From: Sphingopyxis sp. H053
GTDB lineage: Bacteria > Pseudomonadota > Alphaproteobacteria > Sphingomonadales > Sphingomonadaceae
Reading direction: 5' to 3'
Assembly: GCF_001468225.1 (NCBI RefSeq)
Contig: NZ_LNRU01000001.1
Location: forward strand, 620,001-684,000
Length of the DNA stretch: 64,000 nt
In this document: positions 18,285 to 26,670 of the stretch, one piece after another
How positions within the stretch are numbered: position 1 is the stretch's first letter
Layout of the letters: each line of letters opens with the position of its first letter
Notes under the pieces: model-generated
Seen by the model: the letters and a program-made list of their open reading frames with translations, nothing else
What the model was told of the DNA's origin: nothing
The model's database searches: none
Translations under genes and position numbers: made by a program

Positions 18285-18677
18285 TTAGTTAACCAGCACC
18301 AGACCGCTTTCCCGAACCCCTTCTTCCAGCGCCTCGACACCGAAAGCTTGCACCGGTCCCAAGGCACCTGTTCCGGTAATCCCCCCGGCGGCTTGGATCG
18401 AAGCCCACGCCAAAAAGTTCGCGGTGAAGCTGAAACCATCTACTCCCGTAAGGATAGTTGTGTGTAGAAGTTCGTCGCTGTCGGACCAGGCCCGTGCAAT
18501 CACGCTCGTTGATCCTGCGGCACGCGCCTCGTCGCTGGGGCCGCCGGAAGATCCGTTCGCCTTGCGCTCCATTGCGCCGCGTATGGCGCCCGCCACGGCG
18601 GGGATACGCATGCCGGCGTTGAGCGTTGCCGAGACGTACGGCACCACTGCTGACATAGCCCCATAGAGACCCAGGCC
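18285..18677 (-). pseudogene. Saccharopine-dehydrogenase-like reductase, 3' part (cut off by IS66)
   Basis: This is the C-terminal 130 residues or so of the gene whose 5' part is at 21794-22512. Reading from the IS66 junction it continues GLYGAMSAVVPYVSATLNAG and so on to VLVN and a stop at 18285. When the 8-base duplication is counted once, the two parts join in frame (EVGLG-LYGAM) to 367 codons plus stop. An ORF beginning inside the IS66 end (18815) runs into it but is not a real start. Fragments of the same 3' end lie at 11811-12013 and 17680-17775. Confidence 0.9.
18670..18677. repeat. IS66 target-site duplication, left copy
   Basis: CCCAGGCC, identical to 21794-21801 on the other side of the element. 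Eight bases is the usual duplication length for IS66. Confidence 0.95.
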
Positions 18678-18706
18678 GTTAGCGATGCGAGCACCCCACC
18701 TCGACG
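18678..18706 (+). repeat. IS66 left terminal inverted repeat
   Basis: First 29 bases of the element; pairs with 21765-21793 with three mismatches. Confidence 0.92.
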
Positions 18707-18746
18707 CTGTCGATCTGATCGCCAAGATGGCGGCTGGTGATTTGGC

Positions 18747-19208
18747 TTGGGGATTGATGTGGCTTTGGACGAAGAGATGCACGGTGCTGATAGTGCTTTG
18801 GACCATGCGGCGCATGGTGCGAGCACGGATTTATCCTGTGCGCCGCACGGTGCGAATGTGACTTCGTACGGTGAGACGGTCATTGGACCGCGCCGGACGA
18901 ACCGGAAGTGGAGTCCGCAGCAGAAGGCAAGGATCACGGCGGAAAGCTTTGAACCTGGCGCGAACATCACCGCGGTTGCCCGCCGCTATGATGTGGGAGT
19001 GGGGCTTTTGCATTACTGGCGGCGGCGGGTGCGTGATCGTGGCGGGCTGGAGAAGATCTCGTTTGTTCCCCTTGCTGTAGAGGATCGCGCCCCGACACCG
19101 ACGCGATCGGAACTCGAGATCGAGCTGGGCGGTGCGCGTGTTCATGTGCGCGGCCATGTCGATCAGGCCATGCTACGGACGGTGTTCGACGCCCTGCGTC
19201 CCCAGTGA
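18747..19208 (+). CDS. tnpA: IS66 TnpA accessory protein
   Basis: Up to 153 residues. The core is a helix-turn-helix of the transposase_8/IS66 OrfA type: RKWSPQQKARITAESFEPGA, then ITAVARRYDVGVGLLHYWRR. The N-terminal 45 residues carry three HGA repeats (MHGADS, AHGAST, PHGANV) and may be an extension; the frame opens at a TTG (18747), with an ATG at 18777. TnpA and TnpB are required for IS66 transposition together with the TnpC transposase. The stop overlaps the GTG of tnpB. Confidence 0.88.
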   Translation: MGIDVALDEEMHGADSALDHAAHGASTDLSCAPHGANVTSYGETVIGPRRTNRKWSPQQKARITAESFEPGANITAVARRYDVGVGLLHYWRRRVRDRGGLEKISFVPLAVEDRAPTPTRSELEIELGGARVHVRGHVDQAMLRTVFDALRPQ

Positions 19209-19558
19209 TCGGTTATCACAGTGACCTGAAGGTCGTGCTTGTGACCGGTCCGATCGACTTCCGCGCCGGGATCAACAGCCTGGCGTCGCTTGTCTTCAAT
19301 GCCATGGGCAGAAATCCTTATGACGGCCAAGTGTTCGTGTTCAGGTCGAAGCGCGCCGACCGGCTGAAACTGCTCCATTTTGACGGATCGGGCATGATCT
19401 TGCTGACGAAATGGCTCGAGGCGGGAAAGTTTGCGTGGCCGCCTGTCCAGGACGGCGTGATCAAGCTGACGAGCGCGCAGATGACCTTGTTGCTGGGCGG
19501 CATGGACTGGCGCAGGCTGGAGGAAAACCCGGTTAAAAAACCGCTGATGGCGGGCTAG
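19205..19558 (+). CDS. tnpB: IS66 TnpB accessory protein
   Basis: A 117-residue protein with the classical IS66 Orf2 sequence: TGPIDFRAGINSLASLV, PYDGQVFVFRSKRADRLKLL, and WDGSGM-type FDGSGMILLTKWLEAGKFAW. It starts at a GTG that overlaps the tnpA stop (GTGA), typical of translational coupling. Its function in transposition is essential in tested IS66 relatives but the mechanism is unclear. Confidence 0.95.
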   Translation: MIGYHSDLKVVLVTGPIDFRAGINSLASLVFNAMGRNPYDGQVFVFRSKRADRLKLLHFDGSGMILLTKWLEAGKFAWPPVQDGVIKLTSAQMTLLLGGMDWRRLEENPVKKPLMAG

Positions 19559-19603
19559 AAAATGGCGATTTTACTGGGCTTTTGAGGGCTTCTACGCTAG
19601 AGA

Positions 19604-21166
19604 ATGGCGGTGAAAAGCCGCCCTGAAAACCTGCCCGAAACGCTCGCGGCGATGACGGTGAAGGTCGCCGAACTGGAGGCTCAACTCGCGGCTGCCAACA
19701 AGCTCGTGGCGGCTTACAAGGCCATGCTCTTTGGCTCGAGTTCGGAAAAGGCACGGGCAATCCTCGGCGACCAGGGCCGGCTTGACCTGGGGGATCTGAG
19801 CGAGGTCCCGCCCACCCCGGTTGCGGCCAATGATGATCCGGCGCCGGCGCGCTCGCGGCCGGGGCCGCAGCGCAATATCGGTGCGCTGCCCAAGCATCTG
19901 CCGCGTGTGACAGAAGTGATCGAGCCAGACAGCCTGCAGTGTCCCTGTTGCGATGCCGGCCTGCACCGGATCGGCGAGGATGTCAGCGAGGCGATCGATA
20001 TCGTGCCGGCTATCCTGCGCGTCATTGCCACTGTTCGGCCCAAATATGCCTGCCGCGCGTGTGACGGAGGGATTATCCAGGCCCGCGCGCCGCGGCGCAT
20101 GATCGAGGGCGGAATGGCAACCACGTCGTTCATCGCGTGGATCGTCAGCCAGCGCTTTGCCTGGTATCTGCCGATCTACCGGCAAACCCAGATGCTGGCA
20201 GGTCACGGCCTCACGCTCGACCGCTCGACGCCGGTGCGCTGGGTCCAGCGTGCAGCCTGGTGGCTCGAGGGACTTTACGACCGGCAGCTGGCGTTCATCC
20301 ACCGTCAGGGCCGGATCCATGTTGACGAGACCCGGATGCCGGTGATCGATCCGGGACGCGGCAAGGTCCGCTTTGATCAGTTCTGGGCCCATGGTATCGA
20401 TGATCGGGGGTGGAATGGGCCCGCACCGCCTGCTGTCTGCTATGTTCATGATCGCTCTCGCGGCCACCGCACGATATCCGAGCAACTTGGGCGCTATCAA
20501 GGCGTGCTGCAGGTCGATGGCTATAGTGCCTACAAGAAGCTCGAGGATCCTGGACGCAAGGGAGGGACAATCGTGCTTGCCTTTTGCCTTGCTCATCTGC
20601 GGCGACGTTTTGTCGATCTGCACAAGAGCACGCAGTCGCCCATTACCGCGCAGATCATTGCGCTGCTCGGTCGGGTCTACCGGATCGAGGCGGATATCCG
20701 CGGCACGAGTGCCGAACATCGTCTGGCGGTCCGGCAGGAAAAGACCAGGCCGATCATGGACGAACTCAAGCTGCTGCTCGATGATACGCTCGAGCGGATA
20801 TCGACCAAGGCCGATCTGGCCGAACATATCCGCTATGCCCAGGGTCACTGGCGCGGGCTGATCCGGTTCCTTGATGATGGCCGCATCGAGGTCGACAACA
20901 ACATGATCGAGCGCCAGATGCGCCCGATTGGAATCAGCAGGCGCAACTCGTTGTTCGCCGGCAACGAAGGCGGCGCAAAGAGCTGGGCGATACTGGCATC
21001 CCTGCTTCAGACAGCAAAACTAAACGGTCTTGATCCGTTCACCTGGCTCAATGACGTGCTGACGCGGATCGTGTCGGGCGCGGTGAAGAACAATGAACTT
21101 GATCAGTTGTTCGCCTGGAACTGGGCGCCGGGACAACAAGCGGCTCAGCTGGAAATCGCTGCATGA
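19604..21166 (+). CDS. tnpC: IS66 TnpC transposase (DDE)
   Basis: A 520-residue transposase. A leucine-rich N-terminal coil (LAAMTVKVAELEAQLAAANK) is followed by a zinc-finger-like segment (CPCCDAGLHRIGEDVSE, CRACDGG) and the DDE catalytic domain: first Asp in HVDETRMPV, second in VLQVDGYSAYKKL, Glu in the VDNNMIERQMRPI block. A C-terminal SWAILASLLQTAKLNGLDP segment is standard. Full length, no damage. Its stop overlaps the ATG of the passenger gene (ATGA). Confidence 0.96.
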   Translation: MAVKSRPENLPETLAAMTVKVAELEAQLAAANKLVAAYKAMLFGSSSEKARAILGDQGRLDLGDLSEVPPTPVAANDDPAPARSRPGPQRNIGALPKHLPRVTEVIEPDSLQCPCCDAGLHRIGEDVSEAIDIVPAILRVIATVRPKYACRACDGGIIQARAPRRMIEGGMATTSFIAWIVSQRFAWYLPIYRQTQMLAGHGLTLDRSTPVRWVQRAAWWLEGLYDRQLAFIHRQGRIHVDETRMPVIDPGRGKVRFDQFWAHGIDDRGWNGPAPPAVCYVHDRSRGHRTISEQLGRYQGVLQVDGYSAYKKLEDPGRKGGTIVLAFCLAHLRRRFVDLHKSTQSPITAQIIALLGRVYRIEADIRGTSAEHRLAVRQEKTRPIMDELKLLLDDTLERISTKADLAEHIRYAQGHWRGLIRFLDDGRIEVDNNMIERQMRPIGISRRNSLFAGNEGGAKSWAILASLLQTAKLNGLDPFTWLNDVLTRIVSGAVKNNELDQLFAWNWAPGQQAAQLEIAA

Positions 21167-21753
21167 GTCTTCTCGATGAAATCGCGCTGTCGGACGACGC
21201 GCTCGAGGCGTGGCTGGCCGTGAAGGTCAATCGCCGTCCGCTGGTGCGGACGATGTCGGCGCTCGAAGGCTTTGTGACGGCGGCGGTCACTTGCCCGGTG
21301 TATATCGATCCGCAACACTGGATCTGTCCGGCCATGGGCCTGCCTCTCGATGTGCTGCACAACGGCACCGACGTCGAGCAGGCCGTGTTCGCCTCGGTCG
21401 CCCGGGTCCATAACCATGTCAACGAAATGCTGGTGCACGACTTTGCGCCGCGGTTCGCCACCAAGGCCAATGGCAATATCGATCCGCGGCCCTGGTGCCA
21501 CGGGTTCTATGCCGCCATGCAGCTCAACAAGAAGGACTGGAAGCCGTTGCTCGACCTGGGCAACGTCAACCATGGGTTGCTGCTTCCTATCCTGATCTAC
21601 TGCGTCGACAAGAAAGGAAACCCGGTCCTCGGAAAACCCCGTCCAGGACCGGAAACCGCGCACTTCATCGAGCATGAGGCCTATCTGGATATCGCGCTCG
21701 TCATCCCGGCGCTCAAAGAGCTGAATAACGAATCCCGCTACGGCAACTCTTAA
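21163..21753 (+). CDS. UPF0149 (YecA-like) family protein, IS66 passenger
   Basis: A 196-residue protein starting LLDEIALSDDALEAWLAVKV, then MSALEGFVTAAVTCPVYI, a pattern of the UPF0149/YecA family (small all-helical domain), with a C-terminal EHEAYLDIALVIPALKELN. It lies inside the inverted repeats and overlaps tnpC by 4 bases, so it moves and is expressed with the element. Similar extra genes accompany IS66 relatives in alphaproteobacteria. Its role in transposition is unknown. Confidence 0.82.
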   Translation: MSLLDEIALSDDALEAWLAVKVNRRPLVRTMSALEGFVTAAVTCPVYIDPQHWICPAMGLPLDVLHNGTDVEQAVFASVARVHNHVNEMLVHDFAPRFATKANGNIDPRPWCHGFYAAMQLNKKDWKPLLDLGNVNHGLLLPILIYCVDKKGNPVLGKPRPGPETAHFIEHEAYLDIALVIPALKELNNESRYGNS

Positions 21754-21764
21754 AAACCTCCGCA

Positions 21765-21793
21765 CGTCAACGTGGGGTGGTCGCATCGCTAAC
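21765..21793 (-). repeat. IS66 right terminal inverted repeat
   Basis: Last 29 bases of the element; inverted match to 18678-18706. Confidence 0.92.
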
Positions 21794-21801
21794 CCCAGGC
21801 C
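21794..21801. repeat. IS66 target-site duplication, right copy
   Basis: CCCAGGCC, identical to 18670-18677. Confidence 0.95.
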
Positions 21802-22512
21802 CACCTCGATATCGCGTAGGTGCGGGAACTGCTCCGGCAAGGTGAGGTGCTCGGTGCCGCCTGCGCTGAGGATCCAGCGCGGTCGACCCGAGGTATCCCT
21901 TACGCGCCGGGCGCGGGCGGCGGTCCGTTCGGTTATCAGGCGCCCTTGGCGGAAGGCGAATGACGGGGCGATGATCGCGGCGGCTGCACTCGCCTCCGCG
22001 CCGCCACTTTCCGCGCTGGTGCCATTCAGCAGGTAAGCGATTTCGACCCTTGTCGCGGCGCTGCCAGCTTGGCTGAGCGCCAGGGTGGCCGCGAGGTTGC
22101 CCGGCACCCAGTCGAAACCGTAAGCGGTCATCAGCGCTGATGAACGCAGGCGCGCCTGTGGTCCATAATGCTCGAACACCTTACGGATGAAGGCGGGCTC
22201 GCCCGTCGAATCGAGGTAGGTTGCTCCCGCGTCGATGGCTGCCTCCACCGCCGCATCCCCCCAGTGCAGAAAGGGGCCGACCGTAGAAATGAGGACGTCA
22301 CCATGCCCGATGGCGGCGCGGATCGAAGCGGGGTCCGCGATATCGGCGATGTGGGTTTCGAGTCCGCCCAGAGCGTCGGCCAGCGCCGCCAGCTTGTCGC
22401 GGGACCGTCCCGCCAGAACCGGCCGTGCGCCGCGTTCGACGAGCGCGCGCGCCACCAATGTTCCTGTGTAGCCGGTTGCACCGAAAACAACGATCCGCGC
22501 TGGTCCGCTCAT
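21794..22512 (-). pseudogene. Saccharopine-dehydrogenase-like NAD(P) oxidoreductase, 5' part (split by IS66)
   Basis: The N-terminal 239 residues of a Rossmann reductase: RIVVFGATGYTGTLVARALV gives the nucleotide-binding loop, followed by VLAGRSRDKLAALADALGG and GDVLISTVGPFLHWGDAAVE, the pattern of saccharopine dehydrogenase-like and trans-acting enoyl reductase proteins. The start overlaps the hydrolase stop by 4 bases (ATGA). The reading frame continues 1 to 2 codons past the IS66 border and then reads IS66 antisense sequence; the true C-terminus is at 18285-18677. The intact ancestor would be 367 residues. The substrate is unknown. The disruption should abolish function unless the N-terminal half is active alone. 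Confidence 0.9.
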
Positions 22513-23432
22513 TGCGATTGCCCGGTCGACGTAGATGTGCCCGTGGGCACATGCCGGGCCAGGAAATCCAGCTCTCTGGCGAGCACGTCGCGGAACGGCG
22601 CTCCATCATAAATGTCGAAGTGCCCGTACGGCACGACCTGAATATCGCCGCGAGGCGCCCGCCGTACATGGCTCAGTGAAGACTTAACGGGGATCAGCCG
22701 GTCACCCTCGCACAGAATGAACAGGGCCGGGCAGCTTATGTCCGGTGTCGACAAACCAGGCCGATACCCGATGATGGAAAACATGATACGCGCCGCAACT
22801 TGGGTCTCGCTCTGAACACCCTCGGGGATCATGGCGTTGAAGTCGGCCTGATTCGCCAACACCAGAGACTTGCTGCCGCGTGGCCCGCCGATATCGACGA
22901 GAACCGGCGGCGCGCCGCGCCGGCGCGCGATCACATCGCGTATCGCCGGCCCGAGAAGTCGGAGGCCGCGAACCGTATCCGTCAGACGCGATGAGGCCAC
23001 GCCATCCAGAAAAGGGCATTGGGCGATGATGGCCGCAATTCTCGTATCTTCGGAGCCCAGACGGGTTACGTGGCCGCCGCCGAAAGAGGTGCCGAACAGG
23101 ACGATGCGGTCCGGATCGAATTCGGCGCGGGAGCGGGCATAAACGATAGCCGCACGCCAGTCCTCGAGCAATTGTTCGGGATCGACGACCTGCCGCGGCG
23201 AGCCATCGCTGTCGCCGAAACCCCGGTAGTCGAACACGAGGCAACCATACCCGGCCGCACAAAAGGCTCGGGCAAAATTGTCGAGACGCCACGATCGCAC
23301 ACCGCCGAGACCATGTCCGAGGACAATCGCGGGAACGGGCTCCCCGGCAAAATTGTCGGGAAGGTAGAGCCAGGCAGCGCATTTCACGCCGCGTACGTAA
23401 AAATTCACATCGATCCGAGCCGACGCTGTCAT
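22509..23432 (-). CDS. Alpha/beta hydrolase (dienelactone hydrolase/peptidase-S15-like)
   Basis: About 307 residues. The oxyanion region PAIVLGHGLGGVRSW, the YRGFGDSDG block and the nucleophile elbow LFGTSFGGGH (Gly-Thr-Ser-Phe-Gly) are clear; the catalytic His is probably in VVPYGHFDIYDG and an acid in ILCEGDRLIPV. This group hydrolyses esters or lactones in the cytoplasm. The frame has two nearby starts: ATG 23441 overlaps the TetR stop (ATGA) and ATG 23432 has AAAGG 9 bases upstream; the latter is chosen. It sits between a TetR gene and the split reductase, so the three form an operon. Confidence 0.85.
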   Translation of the reverse strand: MTASARIDVNFYVRGVKCAAWLYLPDNFAGEPVPAIVLGHGLGGVRSWRLDNFARAFCAAGYGCLVFDYRGFGDSDGSPRQVVDPEQLLEDWRAAIVYARSRAEFDPDRIVLFGTSFGGGHVTRLGSEDTRIAAIIAQCPFLDGVASSRLTDTVRGLRLLGPAIRDVIARRRGAPPVLVDIGGPRGSKSLVLANQADFNAMIPEGVQSETQVAARIMFSIIGYRPGLSTPDISCPALFILCEGDRLIPVKSSLSHVRRAPRGDIQVVPYGHFDIYDGAPFRDVLARELDFLARHVPTGTSTSTGQSQ

Positions 23433-23437
23433 GTTCG

Positions 23438-24100
23438 TCATCCTTTGGGTTGCGGGGAAACGGTGGTGGACCCGAACAATGCGGAGAACCACATCTCGGT
23501 CAGGTCTGTGGCCAGCGCTGCGAACGCAGCCACGTCACCGCCGGATTTCGCCAGATTGTAAAGATTGCGTTCCTGTCCCCAAGCGAGCAGATGAGCCTGG
23601 CGACGTAGCGTCTCGGCGTCCCGAGAAATCTGTTCCAGGTCAAGTCGGTGGAGGAACAACTCTACACTGCCAATAACGGCGCGGCGCCACATGTCCTCCA
23701 CAACGAACAGGCGAGAGCCTAGTTCGACGGCGGCGCAGAGTATCTCACGGTGGGACAGCCAAGCCGCGACAATATGTCCGACACCCTCTCTGATCCTTGC
23801 GCGCGTATCGGCACCCTCGCGGGCATTGGCCAGTTCCAGGTTCGACCGGATTTCCGCCAATACTTCTTCGATTAGCGTCGCCAGCAATGCATCCTTGGAA
23901 GCAAAGTAGAAATAGAAGCTCGGCCGGGAGACATGGGCGCTGGCCACCAGCTCTGATATGGACATCGTATCGAAGGTCCGCGCTTTGAGCGCCGCCCTTG
24001 CTGCGGCGAGGATCGCGCGCTCGCGCTCATCGCCGCTACGCGGTTGCTCAACGCGCCGTTGAGCGCGCCGGGAAGGCGCCGCTGCGCTATGACTGACCAT
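23438..24100 (-). CDS. TetR-family regulator of the hydrolase/reductase operon
   Basis: A 220-residue regulator. The N-terminal helix-turn-helix (AILAAARAALKARTFDTMSI, then SELVASAHVSRPSFYFYFAS) is typical, and the C-terminal domain resembles the EthR-like TetR_C group (IRSNLELANAREGADTRARI). It is the first gene of the minus-strand operon with the hydrolase and the split reductase. A 41-base inverted repeat lies just upstream (24128-24168), probably its own operator. Confidence 0.88.
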   Translation of the reverse strand: MVSHSAAAPSRRAQRRVEQPRSGDERERAILAAARAALKARTFDTMSISELVASAHVSRPSFYFYFASKDALLATLIEEVLAEIRSNLELANAREGADTRARIREGVGHIVAAWLSHREILCAAVELGSRLFVVEDMWRRAVIGSVELFLHRLDLEQISRDAETLRRQAHLLAWGQERNLYNLAKSGGDVAAFAALATDLTEMWFSALFGSTTVSPQPKG

Positions 24101-24529
24101 ATTATACCATCGCTGCTCTGAAATTTATAATTGACATGTGTCGACCACTAATCAACACATGTCAATTAAATTATGGGGACATCACAGAGTCTGCCGTCGA
24201 TGGCCTTCAGGAGAATTTGACGCTCGGATGTAGCAGTACATGTGCAAAGACAGATCGGCGGGTCGGAGGCTGCGAATGGCGCGGTATTGGGGTGAGCTTC
24301 AAACACTCGGAGTTTTGAGGGACTGATCGACGAAGCGGCGCAACGTCGGCCGACGTTCATCAATGTAAACAGCCGCCCAGTTCCGGTCGCAGGCGGTCGA
24401 GCGCGGGCGGATTCCGGTCGTTCAGGGCGTGTATTGAGCTGGCGGACCGTCGGCATCGCGTGTACATCGCGAGCGCTAGGACGACTTGGAGTACAGCTTC
24501 CTTCGGCTCGACCAATCAAGTGGCAGCCA
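24101..24529. other. Gene-free stretch between TetR and AraC genes
   Basis: A 429-base region. The 70 bases next to the TetR gene are AT-rich and contain the inverted repeat described separately. The rest is GC-rich. A minus-strand frame is open from 24519 to 24166 (117 codons), but its composition is Arg/Pro/Ser-rich, it has no ribosome binding site and it resembles nothing, so I do not call it. Confidence 0.5.
24128..24168. promoter_or_regulatory. Long inverted repeat upstream of the TetR gene (putative operator)
   Basis: Two perfect 14-base arms, TAATTGACATGTGT (24128-24141) and its reverse complement (24155-24168), separated by 13 bases. Each arm contains the self-complementary ACATGT. 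The repeat lies 28-68 bases before the TetR start at 24100 and includes a TTGACA-like -35 on either strand, so a bound dimer of dimers could cover the promoter. Confidence 0.6.
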
Positions 24530-25408
24530 TTAAACGCAACGGCGGTATTCGGCCGGGGTTACACCCAGCGCTTTGCGGAACGTTCTGTTGAGATGGCTTT
24601 GGTCGGAAAAGCCGCAATCGGCCGCCACCACTTTCAGCGGGATGTTTCTCAAGAGTAGCAATGACTTCGCCCGTTCAATTCGACGCTGAACCACAAAGGC
24701 ATGCGGCGTGACGCCGAACTCCAATTTGAACTTGCGAGAAAAGTGAAACGGACTCAATCCCGCGGTAGACGCCAGATCCTCAAGGTGGATACCATCCGCC
24801 AATGTTTCCTCGATGTATTCGGAAACTGCCTTTCTGAGGCCTGACCCCAAGGCTCCCCCATGGGCTTCCTTGATCTCAATATCGGCGTAGTTTCTGATTA
24901 TGTGAACGGCGAGCTGCGTTCGTAGCGCGTCAATCAGCAGGGTTTCTCCAACTCCAGCACCCCGATATTCCCGCTCGAGCATCGCGAGACATGAAGGTAT
25001 CACAGTATCATTGCTGCGGATGCGGTCATCAATCTCTATGGCCGCGAGATTCCGATCAAAGATTTGCGCTGCGGCGTCGACGATGACGTCATGGCTAAGG
25101 TAGATATGCTGTACGGTGATAGCGTCGTCCCACTGCCATGTCGATTGCGCGCCTCGCGTAAGGAGCGAGACGGCCCCGGGACCAAGTCTCTCGGCTTGCC
25201 AGGGGCCGCCGCAACGTCGGCGCATGAAAGTGTCCGCTTCTTGATAGACCACGATCATGTAGTCCCGCATGGGCGGGATTTCGACTTCAAGGCCACTATA
25301 TCGATACCCCATCAAGGTAATGCCGCGCCAGCCCATCGCGGAGCTGTCGACCGTCTTGCGCCCCGGAATCCATTCCTTGATGTGTTCAGGTGGAATTAGG
25401 TCAGTCAT
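24530..25408 (-). CDS. AraC-family transcriptional regulator
   Basis: A 292-residue regulator with the DNA-binding domain in the last 100 residues: LEDLASTAGLSPFHFSRKFK (first helix-turn-helix) and VVAADCGFSDQSHLNRTFRK with the family-typical GVTPAEYRR end. The N-terminal part is cupin-like in length without a recognisable ligand signature. It lies 59 bases downstream of the CoA-transferase gene on the same strand and could be the last gene of the iclR-led operon. No palindrome stands out in the short gap. Confidence 0.88.
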   Translation of the reverse strand: MTDLIPPEHIKEWIPGRKTVDSSAMGWRGITLMGYRYSGLEVEIPPMRDYMIVVYQEADTFMRRRCGGPWQAERLGPGAVSLLTRGAQSTWQWDDAITVQHIYLSHDVIVDAAAQIFDRNLAAIEIDDRIRSNDTVIPSCLAMLEREYRGAGVGETLLIDALRTQLAVHIIRNYADIEIKEAHGGALGSGLRKAVSEYIEETLADGIHLEDLASTAGLSPFHFSRKFKLEFGVTPHAFVVQRRIERAKSLLLLRNIPLKVVAADCGFSDQSHLNRTFRKALGVTPAEYRRCV

Positions 25409-25467
25409 CGCTCACTCCCCCAACTCGGCGCTCTCGTTGATTTGTGGCGCGCAAGCTGGCCTTTGTT

Positions 25468-26670
25468 CTAGTCGCCGTCAGCTCCCTCGGTACAAAACAC
25501 TATCGCCTGATTTTCCAGTTCCGCAATCTGGGCCTCACTGTATCCCGATTCAAGCAATATGTGCCGGCTGTGCTGCCCGAAGCCGGGCGGTGCAGAGTGG
25601 ACCGATCCTGGCGTCCTGCCGAACTTTGCAGCTATTCCCGTGCCCCGATAGCCTTCCGCATCGATCACCATGTTGCGGTGGATCGTATGGGGATGCGCCA
25701 GTGCGTCGCTGACGTTTCGCACGACGCCTGCCGGCACCCCGGCGATCAGGAGGGTTCGTTCGAGGTCTTCCGCCTCGAATTGAGTAAGGCATTGTGCCAG
25801 AATTTCGCCAAGTTGCTCTCGATGCGCAATCCTGTCCGCATTGTCGACGAAGCGCACGTCCCGGGCAATGTCTGGGCGTTCGAGCACTGCGCAAAGCTTT
25901 GCGAACTGACTATTGTTGCCAACCGCGAGATAGATCTTTCCGGTTCTCGTCTCAAACATGTCATAGGGTACGATGTTCGGATGACCGTTGCCAGTCGCCA
26001 CGGGTGTGTTGCCCGACATCAAGCTATTCGCCGCCTGCGGATGGAGCATGCTGATAGCACAATCGTAAAGAGGAACTTCGATCTGTTGACCAAGCCCCGA
26101 CCGGCCTCGTTCGATTATGGCGGCAAGGATGGCGTTGCAGGCGATGAGGCCTGTTCCGATATCAACGATAGGCGTTCCCATCCGGACTGGTCCATGTTGG
26201 GGGTCGCCATTGATGCTCATCAAGCCAGTCATTGCCTGAACTACTGCATCATATCCTGGGAATCCGCCTAACGGGCCGTCGGCACCGAAGCCTGTAACAT
26301 GGCACATAACAAGGCGCGGGAAGCGCCCTTCAAGCACTTCGGTGTAGCCCAATCCCCACTTCTCCAGAGCACCGCTCTTGAAGTTGTGGACGAGCACGTC
26401 TGCTTCTTCCAACAGCTTCAATACGATGTCCCGTCCTTCCGGTTTGCCCACATCGATTGAGATCGAGCGCTTGTTGCGATTGGCGCCAGAAAAATATGCG
26501 CTGACGCCGTTCTTGAAGGGAGGCCCCCACGCTCGTGTTTCGTCACCTTGCGGCGGCTCGATCTTTATGACTTCGGCGCCGTAGTCGGCGAGAACCTGCG
26601 TGCAGTATGGCCCGCCAAGGACGCGGCTGAGGTCAACGACACGAATGCCTGTAAGCGGGCCGCCAATCAT
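25468..26670 (-). CDS. CaiB/BaiF-family CoA-transferase
   Basis: A 400-residue class III CoA-transferase: VVDLSRVLGGPYCTQVLADY at the N-terminus, the KIEPPQGDETR loop, and the catalytic Asp in MGTPIVDIGTG (Asp170). Length is standard. It moves CoA between carboxylic acids in the cytoplasm, activating the acid produced by the dehydrogenases around it. Its start overlaps the stop of the iron-type alcohol dehydrogenase by 4 bases. With the acyl-CoA dehydrogenase it forms an acid-activation and beta-oxidation entry module. Confidence 0.92.
   Translation of the reverse strand: MIGGPLTGIRVVDLSRVLGGPYCTQVLADYGAEVIKIEPPQGDETRAWGPPFKNGVSAYFSGANRNKRSISIDVGKPEGRDIVLKLLEEADVLVHNFKSGALEKWGLGYTEVLEGRFPRLVMCHVTGFGADGPLGGFPGYDAVVQAMTGLMSINGDPQHGPVRMGTPIVDIGTGLIACNAILAAIIERGRSGLGQQIEVPLYDCAISMLHPQAANSLMSGNTPVATGNGHPNIVPYDMFETRTGKIYLAVGNNSQFAKLCAVLERPDIARDVRFVDNADRIAHREQLGEILAQCLTQFEAEDLERTLLIAGVPAGVVRNVSDALAHPHTIHRNMVIDAEGYRGTGIAAKFGRTPGSVHSAPPGFGQHSRHILLESGYSEAQIAELENQAIVFCTEGADGD

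Larger units (their letters stand above)
18678..21793 (+). mobile_element. Complete IS66-family insertion sequence (3116 bp)
   Basis: The element is bounded by imperfect terminal inverted repeats: the left begins GTTAGCGATGCGAGCACCCC and the right, read inward, GTTAGCGATGCGACCACCCC; 26 of the first 29 bases agree. It is flanked by identical 8-base duplications. Inside are tnpA, tnpB, tnpC and a UPF0149 passenger gene, all plus strand, with overlapping starts. All frames are intact, so it is probably a recent and possibly active insertion. It splits a minus-strand reductase gene. Confidence 0.96.

Noticed and set aside
18285-18815. 176-codon frame as a separate gene
   Set aside because: It begins inside the IS66 left end; the coding part is only the 3' piece of the split reductase.
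19592-20848. 418-codon minus-strand frame over tnpC
   Set aside because: Shadow of the transposase; no known content.
21145-22512. 455-codon continuous minus-strand frame as one gene
   Set aside because: Its C-terminal part is antisense IS66 sequence; the true C-terminus is across the element at 18285-18677.
24166-24519. 117-codon minus-strand frame in the TetR-AraC gap
   Set aside because: No ribosome binding site, no similarity, Arg/Pro/Ser-rich.
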